From: Roseiflexus sp.
GTDB taxonomy: Bacteria; Chloroflexota; Chloroflexia; Chloroflexales; Roseiflexaceae
Assembly (NCBI GenBank): GCA_017743475.1
Contig: JAGHYV010000012.1
Location: forward strand, 1-64,000
Length of the DNA: 64,000 nucleotides
Direction: 5' to 3'
Position 1 is the first letter of the stretch; each line of letters begins with the position of its first letter. The notes below the pieces were generated by a model. It was given only the letters and a program-made list of their open reading frames with translations. It searched no databases and was not told the origin of the DNA. Shown piece by piece: positions 44,091-53,541 of the stretch. The position numbers were made by a program, and so were the translations under genes.

Positions 44091-46782
44091 GGGCGCAGCA
44101 GCGCTGCGCCCAGACCGGCAGCTGGGGCAATTGAGGGATTATGCCCCATCGAGCAGATGGAGATCGCGCGCGGGCAAGCGCCAGGGTACGGCTGTTGACC
44201 TGGAGTTTGCTGTAAAGACTCTTGACGTGGTAACGCACTGTGTTGATGCTGATCATCAGTTCGCTGGCAATCTGCTGGTAGGTCAATCCACGCGCCATCA
44301 GGCGCAGAATGTCACGTTCACGTTCGCTGAGTGGTTCGCTCAGTTCTGACAGTGTGGCGCTGCGCTCACGGATCGCTGGAGGAAACGCTTCCAGCAGACG
44401 ATGGGCAGCAGGGCTACCTGCGCGATAAAGCAGTTTCGCCATACGCGGGCCTGCTTCGAGGAAGACGCGCACGAACCCTTCCGGCGCCGCCAGTGTCACT
44501 GCGCGTCGCAGATCGTCGAGCGCAGCGGACTCGTCACCTGACGCATCATTTGCCAGCGCACGCAGCACCAGCGCCTCGATGACTCTTCCCTGCCGATCAG
44601 ATGCCTCCGCTAGAGCGATCACCTCATCAAGCAGTGCACGCGCGTCGGCGCTGCGCCCCTGATGCAGCAGCAGGCGTGCGCGCGCCAGCGGTACCGCCTC
44701 ACGGCTTACCCCAGCAACCGAATCGCTATGTGTACCGTGCCCGGTTAGCGCACGTCTGGCTTTCGTCACCGCGCCCTGATCGAGGTACAGATGCACGCGT
44801 TCGGCGATCAGTATCGGCTCGATCCATACCGGAACACCCTGGGCAACATATGCGTCAGCGGCATCAAGTGTGGCCTGGGCGCCTGCGAAGTCGCCGTGGG
44901 CGCGCTGTACCCGCGCCAGATGAATAAAGCATTGCGCCAGCGCAGCGGTATGTCCGCTCTGCTGCGCCAGGTTGAGTGCGTGTTGCAACTGCTGCTGGGC
45001 TTCGTCCAGCCGGTTGCGTTCGATCAGAAGCGCGCTGTGCGCAATAAAAGCGAGTGCAGCGGCAGGCATAAATGCCACTGAGGTCAAAACCGGTCGCACC
45101 GTCGCCTCGGCGTTGCGCAACCGTCCCTGCACCAGATACAGCATGCCGAGATGCGCGCGCCCCAGGAGCGCTAGCAGTGGCAGGCGTGCGGCGACACAGA
45201 GCGGCACAGCCTGTTCATATGCAACAATGGCGGCGTCTACATCGCCAGCCGCACGCAGCGCTCCAGCAATTGCCGTCTTTGCCAATGCGTGGGCGATACA
45301 ATGATCGGAAGGGGCATGGTCGAGCGCCTGCTGCGCGTGGTGGAGCGCCTCTGCCAGTTGTCCTTTGATTTCAGCTAGGACGGCGCGCACGGCATGGAGT
45401 TCACCACGGAGTGCAGGATCGTCTGCCGGTATGATCGTTTCCACCTGTGCAATGTACGGCTCGACCTCGCTATACCGCCCGCGCAGAATGAGCGCCCAGG
45501 CAAAGGCAATGCTGGCGCGTGGCAATGTCTGTCGCAGTTCGTCGGGCAAAAGGGTCAACCAGCGTTCAAGGAGCGCTGCCCGTCCTTCCATCACCAGCGT
45601 GCTGGCGGCCCGGTCAAGAAGGTGCGTGGCGGCATTGAAATCGCGCCCTGCTAGGGCATACTCGATGGCCTGCTCGATGTCGCCATGCGCAGCGTGCCAG
45701 GCTGCCGCGCGCCAGTACAGTACGGGAATGTCTGCCGAATAGGTGCTCGACAACTGCCTGCGCAGCAGATCGCCAAACAACCGGTGGAAACGAAACCAGC
45801 GCTCATTGTCGTTTGCCGCAGTATTGAGCGGGAGGAGAAACAGATTGCGTTGCGCCAGTGATTCGAGAAGCGCGGCGCTGCCGCTCCTGCCGGTAACAGC
45901 GTCGCATAGCGGACCGCAGAATCGTTCCAGAACGGAGATGCATAGCAGGAACTCATGCACGTCTGGCGGTTGTTGCGCCAGCATCTCTTCGGTCAGATAT
46001 TTGATGATGAACCGGTTGCTCTGCGCCAGTCGTGCGATGCGTTGACTCCGGGTTGCAGGATCGTCTTCGCGCAACGCCAGCCCTGCCAGGTAGAGAGCAG
46101 CGGGCCATCCTTCGGTCTGCCGCAGCAGGGTCGCCATATCCTCTTCATCTAACCCCAGGCGCATGACCCCGTTGAGCAGCCCCGCCGCTTCCATCAGATC
46201 GAAGCGCAGATCGTCCATCCGCACCTCGAGCAACTGACCGCGTGCACGCCAGCGGTGCAGTGGCAGTGGCGGGTCGGCGCGCGTGATGATCGCACCATGC
46301 AGGTTCGGGGACGCGTGATCCAGAAGAAACGCCAGGTCGTCATGAATGGCGGGCAGATCGATGAAATGATAATCGTCCAGCACAAGGACGAAATGCTGTT
46401 CCTGCGCTCCTATCTCGTTGATCGTCGCAATAAGCAGTGGTCGAATCGGCGCCGGTTGCGGTCCTGCCAGCGCCTCGATCATTGCGACGCCGCAGTTGTT
46501 GATGGCGCTGTGCACTGCCAGGGCCACATAGCGCCAGAAGTGGATTGGATCGTTGTCGTGTTCGTCGAGTGTCAGCCACGCCAGCGCCACATCAGCACGC
46601 TTCCACAGCATGCTGGTCGCCTCCAGCATCGCCGTGGTTTTGCCAAAACCCGCAGGGGCGCTGAGAAGCGTCAATGGTACATCGATGAGATTGCGCAATT
46701 GTGCAAGAACGCGTCGGCGCGGAACGAGATGGCTTCGATAGGCGGGTGGGGCAATCCTAGTAATGAGCAGCGATTCGCTCAT
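44062..46782 (-). CDS. MalT-type LuxR family transcriptional regulator
   Basis: A 906-residue STAND regulator. Order: P-loop NTPase (Walker A LLSAPAGFGKTT near residue 42; Walker B FVLVLDDYHFID), the winged-helix/arm region, a long TPR-like helical sensor (about 400-810), and a C-terminal LuxR DNA-binding domain (LSERERDILRLMARGLTYQQIASELMISINTVRYHVKSLYSKL). The ATG at 46782 has AGGGG upstream. Family members bind an inducer with the helical region and oligomerise on ATP. It converges with the amine dehydrogenase operon; regulation of that operon is a guess. The tail past the LuxR domain (about 30 residues) is encoded in the overlap and may be unselected. Confidence 0.9.
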   Translation of the reverse strand: MSESLLITRIAPPAYRSHLVPRRRVLAQLRNLIDVPLTLLSAPAGFGKTTAMLEATSMLWKRADVALAWLTLDEHDNDPIHFWRYVALAVHSAINNCGVAMIEALAGPQPAPIRPLLIATINEIGAQEQHFVLVLDDYHFIDLPAIHDDLAFLLDHASPNLHGAIITRADPPLPLHRWRARGQLLEVRMDDLRFDLMEAAGLLNGVMRLGLDEEDMATLLRQTEGWPAALYLAGLALREDDPATRSQRIARLAQSNRFIIKYLTEEMLAQQPPDVHEFLLCISVLERFCGPLCDAVTGRSGSAALLESLAQRNLFLLPLNTAANDNERWFRFHRLFGDLLRRQLSSTYSADIPVLYWRAAAWHAAHGDIEQAIEYALAGRDFNAATHLLDRAASTLVMEGRAALLERWLTLLPDELRQTLPRASIAFAWALILRGRYSEVEPYIAQVETIIPADDPALRGELHAVRAVLAEIKGQLAEALHHAQQALDHAPSDHCIAHALAKTAIAGALRAAGDVDAAIVAYEQAVPLCVAARLPLLALLGRAHLGMLYLVQGRLRNAEATVRPVLTSVAFMPAAALAFIAHSALLIERNRLDEAQQQLQHALNLAQQSGHTAALAQCFIHLARVQRAHGDFAGAQATLDAADAYVAQGVPVWIEPILIAERVHLYLDQGAVTKARRALTGHGTHSDSVAGVSREAVPLARARLLLHQGRSADARALLDEVIALAEASDRQGRVIEALVLRALANDASGDESAALDDLRRAVTLAAPEGFVRVFLEAGPRMAKLLYRAGSPAAHRLLEAFPPAIRERSATLSELSEPLSERERDILRLMARGLTYQQIASELMISINTVRYHVKSLYSKLQVNSRTLALARARSPSARWGIIPQLPQLPVWAQRCCAPTSPRTSPA

Positions 46783-47061
46783 AAGACCCCTATAGTGTCC
46801 ATCTTTCTCATCGTATTGTACAGGAACTCTGTCTGAAAAAGTAATAATACTGAATGTCGATTTAGAGAGAAGCATTATCCCAGATGCCAGCAGACGCTTT
46901 TGCTGCACTGGTGCCCGGTCGATTGTTGCATAAGGGGGAGAATATTGGCTTCTTCTGGCAGGATGAGAGGAGCGCCTGCACGACGAACACATCGCCCAGG
47001 CGCCTGGTCAAGGCACTGCCCCGGCTCGATCACGATGCCCGGTTTTCTAGGTCTGCGCTGG
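46783..47061. other. Gap between the MalT-type regulator and the rhodanese gene
   Basis: I see no gene I can support. Short frames on both strands (for example 46875-47087 minus) lack a family match and a ribosome site. TACAAT in the minus direction near 46832 could be a -10 for the regulator, without a good -35. Confidence 0.3.
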
Positions 47062-47505
47062 TTACTTCTCGACGGGATACCCGGCACGTTGCCATGCCAG
47101 CAGACCGCCCTGCATATTGTGAACGCGAGTGAAGCCGTTGCGGCGCAGGAAATCGGTGATCTGCCCGCTGCGATTGCCGCTGCGACAGGTGACGATCACG
47201 GTCTTGTCGGTCGGGATCTCGTTCAGGCGGGAAGGAACCTCGCCCATCGGGATAAGACGCACGCCGGGGATGTATCCGGCGGCGTATTCTTCCGGCTCGC
47301 GCACGTCGATCAGGACGACATCATCTCGACCCTGGAGCGCGCGTACTGTGGCGACATCGACGTTGAACGGCAGGTTTGCAACGTCAATAATGTTCAACTG
47401 TGACTGCGCAATGTCCGGTGCGACAGGGGCGGTCATCACAGGCGTGCCGCAGGAGGCAAGTGTGAATGTAGAGACGATGAGCAACAGGACGAAGAGACGT
47501 TTCAT
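47062..47505 (-). CDS. Rhodanese-like lipoprotein
   Basis: A 147-residue extracytoplasmic lipoprotein with one rhodanese domain. The signal peptide ends in lipobox LASC (Cys near 19). The domain (about 50-147) has VVLIDVREPEEYAAGYIPGVRLIPMGEV, the active-site loop VTCRSGNRS with its Cys, and the closing GGLLAWQRAGYPVE. A sulfurtransferase role outside the membrane, for instance in thiosulfate or polysulfide handling, is typical of the fold but not shown here. The ATG at 47505 is just downstream of a 7-bp repeat array. Confidence 0.88.
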   Translation of the reverse strand: MKRLFVLLLIVSTFTLASCGTPVMTAPVAPDIAQSQLNIIDVANLPFNVDVATVRALQGRDDVVLIDVREPEEYAAGYIPGVRLIPMGEVPSRLNEIPTDKTVIVTCRSGNRSGQITDFLRRNGFTRVHNMQGGLLAWQRAGYPVEK

Positions 47506-47520
47506 AGGATGCTCTCTGGA

Positions 47521-47583
47521 AAGAACTGAGAACCGAGAACCAGGAACCAAGAACCGGGAGCTGAGAACCGAGAACCAGGAACC
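47521..47583. repeat. 7-bp repeat array upstream of the rhodanese gene
   Basis: Nine consecutive heptamers, consensus GAGAACC on the plus strand (variants AAGAACT, AGGAACC, AAGAACC, GGGAGCT). It begins 16 bases before the rhodanese start codon. Confidence 0.75.
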
Positions 47584-47592
47584 AATTCATAG

Positions 47593-47625
47593 ACGTCGTT
47601 GCGCGCGAAGCGAAGCAATCTTCTC
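47593..47625. repeat. Fragment of a dispersed GCGAAGCGAAGCAATC element
   Basis: The stretch GTCGTTGCGCGCGAAGCGAA followed by GCAATCTTCTCG resembles a short dispersed repeat (GTCATTGCGAGCGAAGCGAA type) seen in many bacterial genomes. One copy only here. The rest of 47584-47730 shows nothing else. Confidence 0.4.
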
Positions 47626-47730
47626 GTCTCATTGGGTCAGGCGCCCGGAAAACTATTCGAGCCCGGTTCGTTTTGTATGATGCGTTTGGGGGTCCAAAGG
47701 TTACTGCTGTTCTGCTCTAGGACTCATGAC

Positions 47731-48894
47731 TCAGGATCGCTTCATCACATCGGACAACAGCCAGGCGTTGAAGGAGATCAGGTGCGCCGTGCTGTTTTCG
47801 GCGAAGAGTGCCGTGCTGTAACTGTCATAACGTGTCGGTTAGACACGTGCGGTCAGGCAGGCGTGACCGTTGGCGAACACTTCGACGATTGAATGATCAA
47901 CGAAGATGCGCAGGTCGAGCATTTTACCGGGAGCAAGCGACAGAGCAACAGAGGGCGAGTCAGAAGATCCGCTGCCGGATCGTATCCGAATCGATCAGCA
48001 ACCGACCCGGAAGACGTTCGTAGATGACGCGCGTTTCTTCTTCACGGTTCGGGCTGGCAAGCAGTGTGATGCCAACACGTTGCGCAGCGCCGAGATCGAT
48101 GGTCGTTACAATTTCCAGCATATCTCCACGCAGATCGGCGAGCGGCACATATTCACCAGGCAAAAGTCGTTCTGGAGCGCGGAAGATATGCGCTCCACAC
48201 AGTGTCGTGACCTCTGGAACAGGAGACATGCCAACGCGACCGTCGATGCGTGGCAGAATCAGGCACAACAATGACATCGCTCCCGACTATCCTGCGTTCA
48301 GTTGAGCTATTTCGCCGCGCGCCTCACGCAGCCATCCGAACCATAGTAGACCGAGATACTCCCACTCCAGCAGACTGCAACTGCGATGCAGAAAGCACGT
48401 GCCTCCCTGCTCCACAATTCCCGATCCGATAATCTGGCGCCACTCGTTGTTCTCATGCCAGACACAACGGTTGCAAAAACTGGAAACCTCCAGTCCTTCC
48501 GGTAGACCAGGAATCACCGGATTGCGCAGATGTTTACGCTACATCACCAGAACTGCCAGTCGCAATATACGGCAACTGGACGCCATTGCGCACTTCGGTA
48601 TATACCAACGTGGGAATGCCATGATCACCCACAGCCACGCCAGACCAGCACCCATTACCGCGCAGTGAACCTGGTTCCGGCGCTGGCGCAATCGGCAGAT
48701 TAGTCCGGCGTATCAGGTCATTGCTGACAGCATGCCCTCAGAGGATAAAAACCCCAGCGCGCCTCGTACGGATTACGCTGGAACAGGCGATAATGAACAC
48801 ACCACTGAGTCAACCCATTTGGGTCGTTCTTCCTTCCAGCTAGTGGACGGGGTAAAGTAATACCCAGCTCAATATTGATTTCGGATGGCGTCAT
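47731..48894 (-). pseudogene. Decayed GH32 beta-fructosidase gene
   Basis: Remnant of a sucrose/levan hydrolase of family GH32. The ATG at 48894 has GAGGAAAC upstream. The first frame has GRKNDPNGLTQW (the NDPNG nucleophile motif) and NPYEARWG; a shift leads to GHAVSNDLIRRTNLPIAPAP...NGCWSGVAV...GVQLPYIATGS, then a stop. The next frame has IPGLPEGLEV...IIGSGIVEQGG...WEYLGL. About 100 residues including the RDP and EC motifs are missing. The C-terminal sandwich follows (DGRVGMSPVPEV...EETRVIYERLPGRLLI; LRIFVDHSIVEVFANGHACLTARV) with a TAA where Tyr is expected. Several independent lesions make it non-functional. Confidence 0.85.
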
Positions 48895-48953
48895 GTTTCC
48901 TCAATTCAGTCATTGCAGCGCAGTGGAGAACATTTGCAACCCATGGCAACCCT

Positions 48954-49340
48954 TCACGTCAGCGTCCTGACAGCAATCGCTTCGATCTCGACTCGCGCAT
49001 CGCGCGGCAGCCGCGCCACCTGGACGGTCGAACGCGCTGGCGGATTTGCGGGAAAGAATTCGGCATACACCGCATTCATTGCAGCAAAGTCTCCCATATC
49101 AACGAGGAAGACTGTTGTTTTGACCACCTGATCGAGTGAACTGCCAGCGGCCGACAGCACCGCCTGAAGGTTTGTCAGCACCTGGCGCGTTTGCGCGGCG
49201 ACATCCCCCTCGATCAGTGCCCCATCGGGTGTCAGGGGTATCTGACCCGAGCAAAACACAAGATTACCAGCAGTAATTGCCTGGGAGTAAGGACCAATTG
49301 CCTGGGGCGCATCCGGCGCTTGCACGACTGCACGTTCCAT
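48954..49340 (-). CDS. ridA: RidA family enamine/imine deaminase
   Basis: Hydrolyses reactive 2-aminoacrylate and related enamines left by PLP enzymes. The 128-residue product is of typical length, with [26 protein letters not shown], a [23 protein letters not shown] stretch and the catalytic Arg in [35 protein letters not shown] precedes the ATG at 49340; a longer upstream frame has no homology. It is divergent from the GT39-type gene and the two share a short AT-rich promoter region. Confidence 0.94.
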   Translation of the reverse strand: MERAVVQAPDAPQAIGPYSQAITAGNLVFCSGQIPLTPDGALIEGDVAAQTRQVLTNLQAVLSAAGSSLDQVVKTTVFLVDMGDFAAMNAVYAEFFPANPPARSTVQVARLPRDARVEIEAIAVRTLT

Positions 49341-49411
49341 CGAGGTTTTCCTTTCTGCTGGAATGCGAACCGCAGCTATTGTAGCAGAAACATTCGAGTA
49401 TAATACTGCCT

Positions 49412-52258
49412 GTGAGAGGTAAAACGATTTCGGGCGACCCACCTGCCTGGCAGCCGTCCGCTGGCACGTATGCGCAGATGGTGCTGCATTATCTGGATAT
49501 GCGCCTGGCGCTGATCATCGCGCTGGCGGTGCTGGCTGGCATCTTCGCGTATCAGGCGCCGGTCAATACGACGATTCTCGTCGGCTGGCCTGGCGACCGC
49601 TTGTTTTTGCAGGCGAGTGAGGGCGCTGGCGCTGCGGATCGCTACACGTTCTATGGTGACGAACTCACCGCAGACGCACACAGTGGACGGAGTCGCTGGA
49701 CGCACCAGGGGGCGCGTGTCGATCTCGCCGGTGTGGGGGGCGGTGCGCTCGTTGTGACAGTGCGCGCTCAGGGGTGGCCCGCCGATGCACTGAACAGCAC
49801 GACGCGCCAACCGGAGGTGATCGTCGCAGCTCACGATACGCCGATCGGTCGATTCACCCCCCATGAGCGATGGGCGGAGTATGAGTTTGCCATCCCGGTC
49901 GAGGCGCGTCGTGGTGCCGACCTGATATTGACGTTCACCGCCTCAGACGTTTTTACCAGCACACGTGTCTACACCGATCCACGGCCCAAAGGGGTTCGGA
50001 TTGAATCGATCAGTGTGCGCAGCGCTAACGATGGCCCGTTCATGCCAGTCGTTGCACCGGTGTTCTGGCTGGCGGTGAATGGCATCGTCTGGTTCCTGGC
50101 GCTTGCCGCGCTCACGCACCGACCGACAGGCGCCTTTGTTGTCACCACATTGCTGGTCAGCGGAGCAGCGGTTGCTCTGGCTGCGTTGCGTATCTGGGCA
50201 GTTGCGTTGCTGCCGTGGTTTGCTGGCATTGGCGCTGTCCTGCTGGTCTGGCAGCACCGCGCGCTACTCACAAGGTATCCCCTGCGGTTGATACGCTGCT
50301 TCACGCGTGGTGCATCCCTTGGATATGGATTGCTGGGCGCAGTTGCCGTGTGGTTAATGGCGATGGTGGCACTTCATGCTCCTCCATTGCCGCGTCCAGA
50401 GTGGTTCTGGGAGTTCTTCCCAGATTCATTGGTCTATACCCTGATAACCGTTGGCATTCTGGCGCTGGCGCTGATCTACGGACGCAATGGCTTACCGCGC
50501 CTCGTGCAGGGTATTGTGGATGCCATCGGTTCGCGACGGGGAGCGACATTACTGCTGGCGCTGATGCTGGCAGTATGGGTCGGGTATCTGGGATCGGCCA
50601 TCCTGGTACTTCCGTATGTTGGTCATGCTGATTATGCCGATAATGCGGTTGTGGCGCGCAATCTGATCGCCGGTCGCGGATGGACGGTTGATTATGTGAC
50701 GCAGTTCTACCGGCTCTACGACAGTGTGACGCGTCCGCAGGAGACCTGGCCCCTGCTCCAGCCAGTGTGGGTGGCGTTATCGTTTGCAATATTCGGTGTC
50801 AGTGCGTGGGCAGCGAAAGTTCCTAATCTGCTGTTCATAACGCTACTGGCGCTGGCGGTCTACCGCGCTGGATCCATGCTTTGGGATCGGCGGGTAGGGT
50901 TATTCGCCGTTGTCGTGTTAATTACTAGTCACCTCTACTTCAAGCTGGTGATCTATGTGACCAATGACCTGGGGTTTGCACTGTTTGCATTTGGGGCGCT
51001 GATCGCGCTGTACCGCGCCTGGGGTGCGCCGCAGGCGAGTATGTCTGTGCGAAAGGTTGCGCTCCTGACCACCATTTCTGGTGCGTTGACTGGACTCATG
51101 CTGCTTCAGAAGCCGGGAAGTGGCGGGCTGATCGCTTTGGGGATGGGAGCGTGGTTCCTGTGGGTGCGCTTCGACTCACTTCCGCGAACCATGGCAGACC
51201 TGCGCGTGCGTCTTGCCCCGGTTGTCGGGTGGGGTGTTGTCGCTTTTGCGTTACTCTCCCCCTACCTGGTGCGGAATATGCTGACCTTTGGCGTGCCGTT
51301 CTATTCAACCGAAAGTAAAGATGCATGGGTGCTGGAGTATACGACCTGGGATCACATCTATGCAGTGTATACCACCGAAGAAGGATTGAGCACGCTTGGC
51401 GTTCCGGATCGAAGCTGGATTCTGCGCTGGGGATTTGACCGCACTCTGGTGAAACTGGAACGTCAGGTACGGGCATTGCGCGATTATCTGATCCCTTCCT
51501 GGGAGCGTGCCCCGTTCGGGATGGGCGAGTGGTTCGGGCGCGCCGACAAGAAGCGTTTGTTATTCGAGGCGGGCGCGTGGCTGGCGCTTTTTGGCGCCGC
51601 TAGCGCTGCAGTTGTTCATCGTCGCCTGATGATGCTTCTAGGCGCCGCTTTTGTGCCATATGCTCTGTTTCTGATCGTCTACTGGCACACGAACGAGGAA
51701 CGCTACTGGGTTGTGATTATGCCTTGGCTGGCGCTCTTTGCCGCTGCTGCACTCTGGCGCATCTACGATAGAATTGCTGGGATATCCAACCGGCAGTGGT
51801 CGCCGTTCGGGTTGCTGGCAATTGTCGCGTTGACTGCGGCTATCATCAGCCCCTCGTGGCCCGAAATTGCCGAAAAGGTGCGCGATGAACCACATCTCTA
51901 CCGCGCCGATCTCGACGCTTACACCTGGTTACAACGTTCTACGCCGCCTGATGCGGTCGTTATGACGCGCAATCCGTGGCAACTCAACTGGCATAGCCAG
52001 CGTCCGGCACTGATGATTCCGTACACAACCGATCAGGAGACGTTTCTTCGCCTGGCGCGCCACTACCGCGTGCGGTACCTGGTGCTTGATACGTTGCAGC
52101 GTCCGGCGCCAGAGGTGCGACGGATGCTTGATGCAGTGATTGCCGACCCGCACCTGGGTTTCCGAGAAGTCTATCGCACACCGACGTACCGCGCCGATTT
52201 TCGGGGTACGACGAAAGAGTTGACCACAGTAGTGTACGCGCTTCCGGGAGAAGATTGA
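49412..52258 (+). CDS. GT39-type membrane glycosyltransferase (large)
   Basis: A 948-residue membrane protein of the dolichyl-phosphate-mannose mannosyltransferase (PMT/ArnT, GT39/GT83) type, which uses polyprenyl-phosphate sugars. One membrane segment near residue 31-50 precedes an extracytoplasmic beta domain (about 55-205), then about a dozen segments. The first long loop carries an acidic pair in [26 protein letters not shown]. The C-terminal soluble part has the [24 protein letters not shown] fold. The GTG at 49412 has no ribosome site but lies 7 bases after a TATAAT (49399-49404), so a leaderless transcript is plausible; an ATG at 49499 is the alternative. Acceptor unknown. Confidence 0.8.
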   Translation: MRGKTISGDPPAWQPSAGTYAQMVLHYLDMRLALIIALAVLAGIFAYQAPVNTTILVGWPGDRLFLQASEGAGAADRYTFYGDELTADAHSGRSRWTHQGARVDLAGVGGGALVVTVRAQGWPADALNSTTRQPEVIVAAHDTPIGRFTPHERWAEYEFAIPVEARRGADLILTFTASDVFTSTRVYTDPRPKGVRIESISVRSANDGPFMPVVAPVFWLAVNGIVWFLALAALTHRPTGAFVVTTLLVSGAAVALAALRIWAVALLPWFAGIGAVLLVWQHRALLTRYPLRLIRCFTRGASLGYGLLGAVAVWLMAMVALHAPPLPRPEWFWEFFPDSLVYTLITVGILALALIYGRNGLPRLVQGIVDAIGSRRGATLLLALMLAVWVGYLGSAILVLPYVGHADYADNAVVARNLIAGRGWTVDYVTQFYRLYDSVTRPQETWPLLQPVWVALSFAIFGVSAWAAKVPNLLFITLLALAVYRAGSMLWDRRVGLFAVVVLITSHLYFKLVIYVTNDLGFALFAFGALIALYRAWGAPQASMSVRKVALLTTISGALTGLMLLQKPGSGGLIALGMGAWFLWVRFDSLPRTMADLRVRLAPVVGWGVVAFALLSPYLVRNMLTFGVPFYSTESKDAWVLEYTTWDHIYAVYTTEEGLSTLGVPDRSWILRWGFDRTLVKLERQVRALRDYLIPSWERAPFGMGEWFGRADKKRLLFEAGAWLALFGAASAAVVHRRLMMLLGAAFVPYALFLIVYWHTNEERYWVVIMPWLALFAAAALWRIYDRIAGISNRQWSPFGLLAIVALTAAIISPSWPEIAEKVRDEPHLYRADLDAYTWLQRSTPPDAVVMTRNPWQLNWHSQRPALMIPYTTDQETFLRLARHYRVRYLVLDTLQRPAPEVRRMLDAVIADPHLGFREVYRTPTYRADFRGTTKELTTVVYALPGED

Positions 52259-52314
52259 GAACTGCACGGACGCTTATTGTCGCATGACACGTCTGTCTGT
52301 GCTCCCTGCGAACT

Positions 52315-53541
52315 ATGAATATTCTGATGCTCACATCGTCGTACCCGAAATATGCGGGAGAAACGACCGCGCCATTTATCGAATCGATTGCTATTAGTCT
52401 TGTGCGCCGCCAGCATACGGTACATGTTCTAGCGCCATTTCATCCGGAAGTGCGGCGTGCGCCGATCGAGTCTGGCGTGCGGTTGCACTTTTACCGGTAT
52501 GCTCCCCATCCAGCCCTTAACGTCTATGGCTATGCTGCATCGCTGCATGCCGATATCGGTCTGCGTCGCACGGCGCTGGCAGCGGCGCCGTTTGCCCTAG
52601 TGACGTCATTTCAGGCAACAATGCGCCTTGTGCAGCATCACAAGTTTGATCTGATCCACGCGCACTGGGTGCTGCCGAATGGCGCCCCCGCCCTGCTCGC
52701 TGCTCGTTTGTGTCGGTTGCCGCTGGTGGTCAGTTTGCATGGTTCGGATGTCTACCTGGCGTTCAAGGGATGGCCGTTCGCTCTGACTGCCGCAACTGTG
52801 TTTCGCGGTGCAGCAGCGATCACTGCCTGTAGCAACGATCTCTATCAGCGTGCGTTGCGGCTCGGTGCGCCGATGGATCGCACAACCGTGATCCCCTATG
52901 GTGTGGATGCGTATGCCTTCCGTCCGGATCCGCGCGCTGGCGCGCAGGTGCGCGCAGAACTCCAGTTGCCGCCTGATACGCCGCTGATCGTTGCAATGGG
53001 CAGAATGGTCTATAAAAAAGGGTTTACCTATTTGCTCGACGCCATGCCGCGCATACGTGCAATCCATCCGCACGCGACCCTCGTGCTGGCGGGATATGGC
53101 GATCTGCTGGACGCATTGAAACGTCGCGCTTACGAACTCAATGTTGCGGAAGCAGTCATCTTTCCCGGTCAACTTCCGCGTGACCGCGCTGCGCGCTATG
53201 TCGCCGCTGCCGATGTGTATGTCGTGCCGTCGGTGCATGATGATGCCGGTAATGTTGATGGTCTGCCCAACACGCTGCTTGAAGGGATGTGTGCGGCGCG
53301 TCCAATCGTTGCCACGCGCGTCGCTGGCATTCCCGATGTGGTAGTTGATGGTGTTCATGGCGTACTCGTGCCAGAGCGCGATCCTGCGGCCCTGGCAGAG
53401 GCGATCACGCGCTTGCTGATCGGGCGTGATATGGCGGTTCGCCTTGGCGAAGCTGCCCAGCGCCGCGTACTGGAAGAACTGTCGTGGGATGTCGTTGCGG
53501 CGCGCTTTGAGGAGACATACTATCGTGCACTTGCCATATGA
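52315..53541 (+). CDS. Glycosyltransferase family 4
   Basis: A 408-residue GT-B fold retaining glycosyltransferase, acting at the cytoplasmic face on a lipid or polysaccharide acceptor. Features: N-terminal MLTSSYPKYAGETTAPFIESIA acceptor side, SLHGSDVYLA, the linker VIPYGVDAYAFRPD, GRMVYKKGFTYLLDAM, and the donor-site E-x7-E region in PNTLLEGMCAARPIVATRVAGIPDVV. It lies between two GT39-type genes and its stop overlaps the start of the second. Donor sugar not predictable. Confidence 0.93.
   Translation: MNILMLTSSYPKYAGETTAPFIESIAISLVRRQHTVHVLAPFHPEVRRAPIESGVRLHFYRYAPHPALNVYGYAASLHADIGLRRTALAAAPFALVTSFQATMRLVQHHKFDLIHAHWVLPNGAPALLAARLCRLPLVVSLHGSDVYLAFKGWPFALTAATVFRGAAAITACSNDLYQRALRLGAPMDRTTVIPYGVDAYAFRPDPRAGAQVRAELQLPPDTPLIVAMGRMVYKKGFTYLLDAMPRIRAIHPHATLVLAGYGDLLDALKRRAYELNVAEAVIFPGQLPRDRAARYVAAADVYVVPSVHDDAGNVDGLPNTLLEGMCAARPIVATRVAGIPDVVVDGVHGVLVPERDPAALAEAITRLLIGRDMAVRLGEAAQRRVLEELSWDVVAARFEETYYRALAI

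Noticed and set aside
46875-47087. A 70-residue minus-strand frame between the MalT-type regulator and the rhodanese gene
   Set aside because: No ribosome site, no recognisable family, and a competing frame on the other strand.
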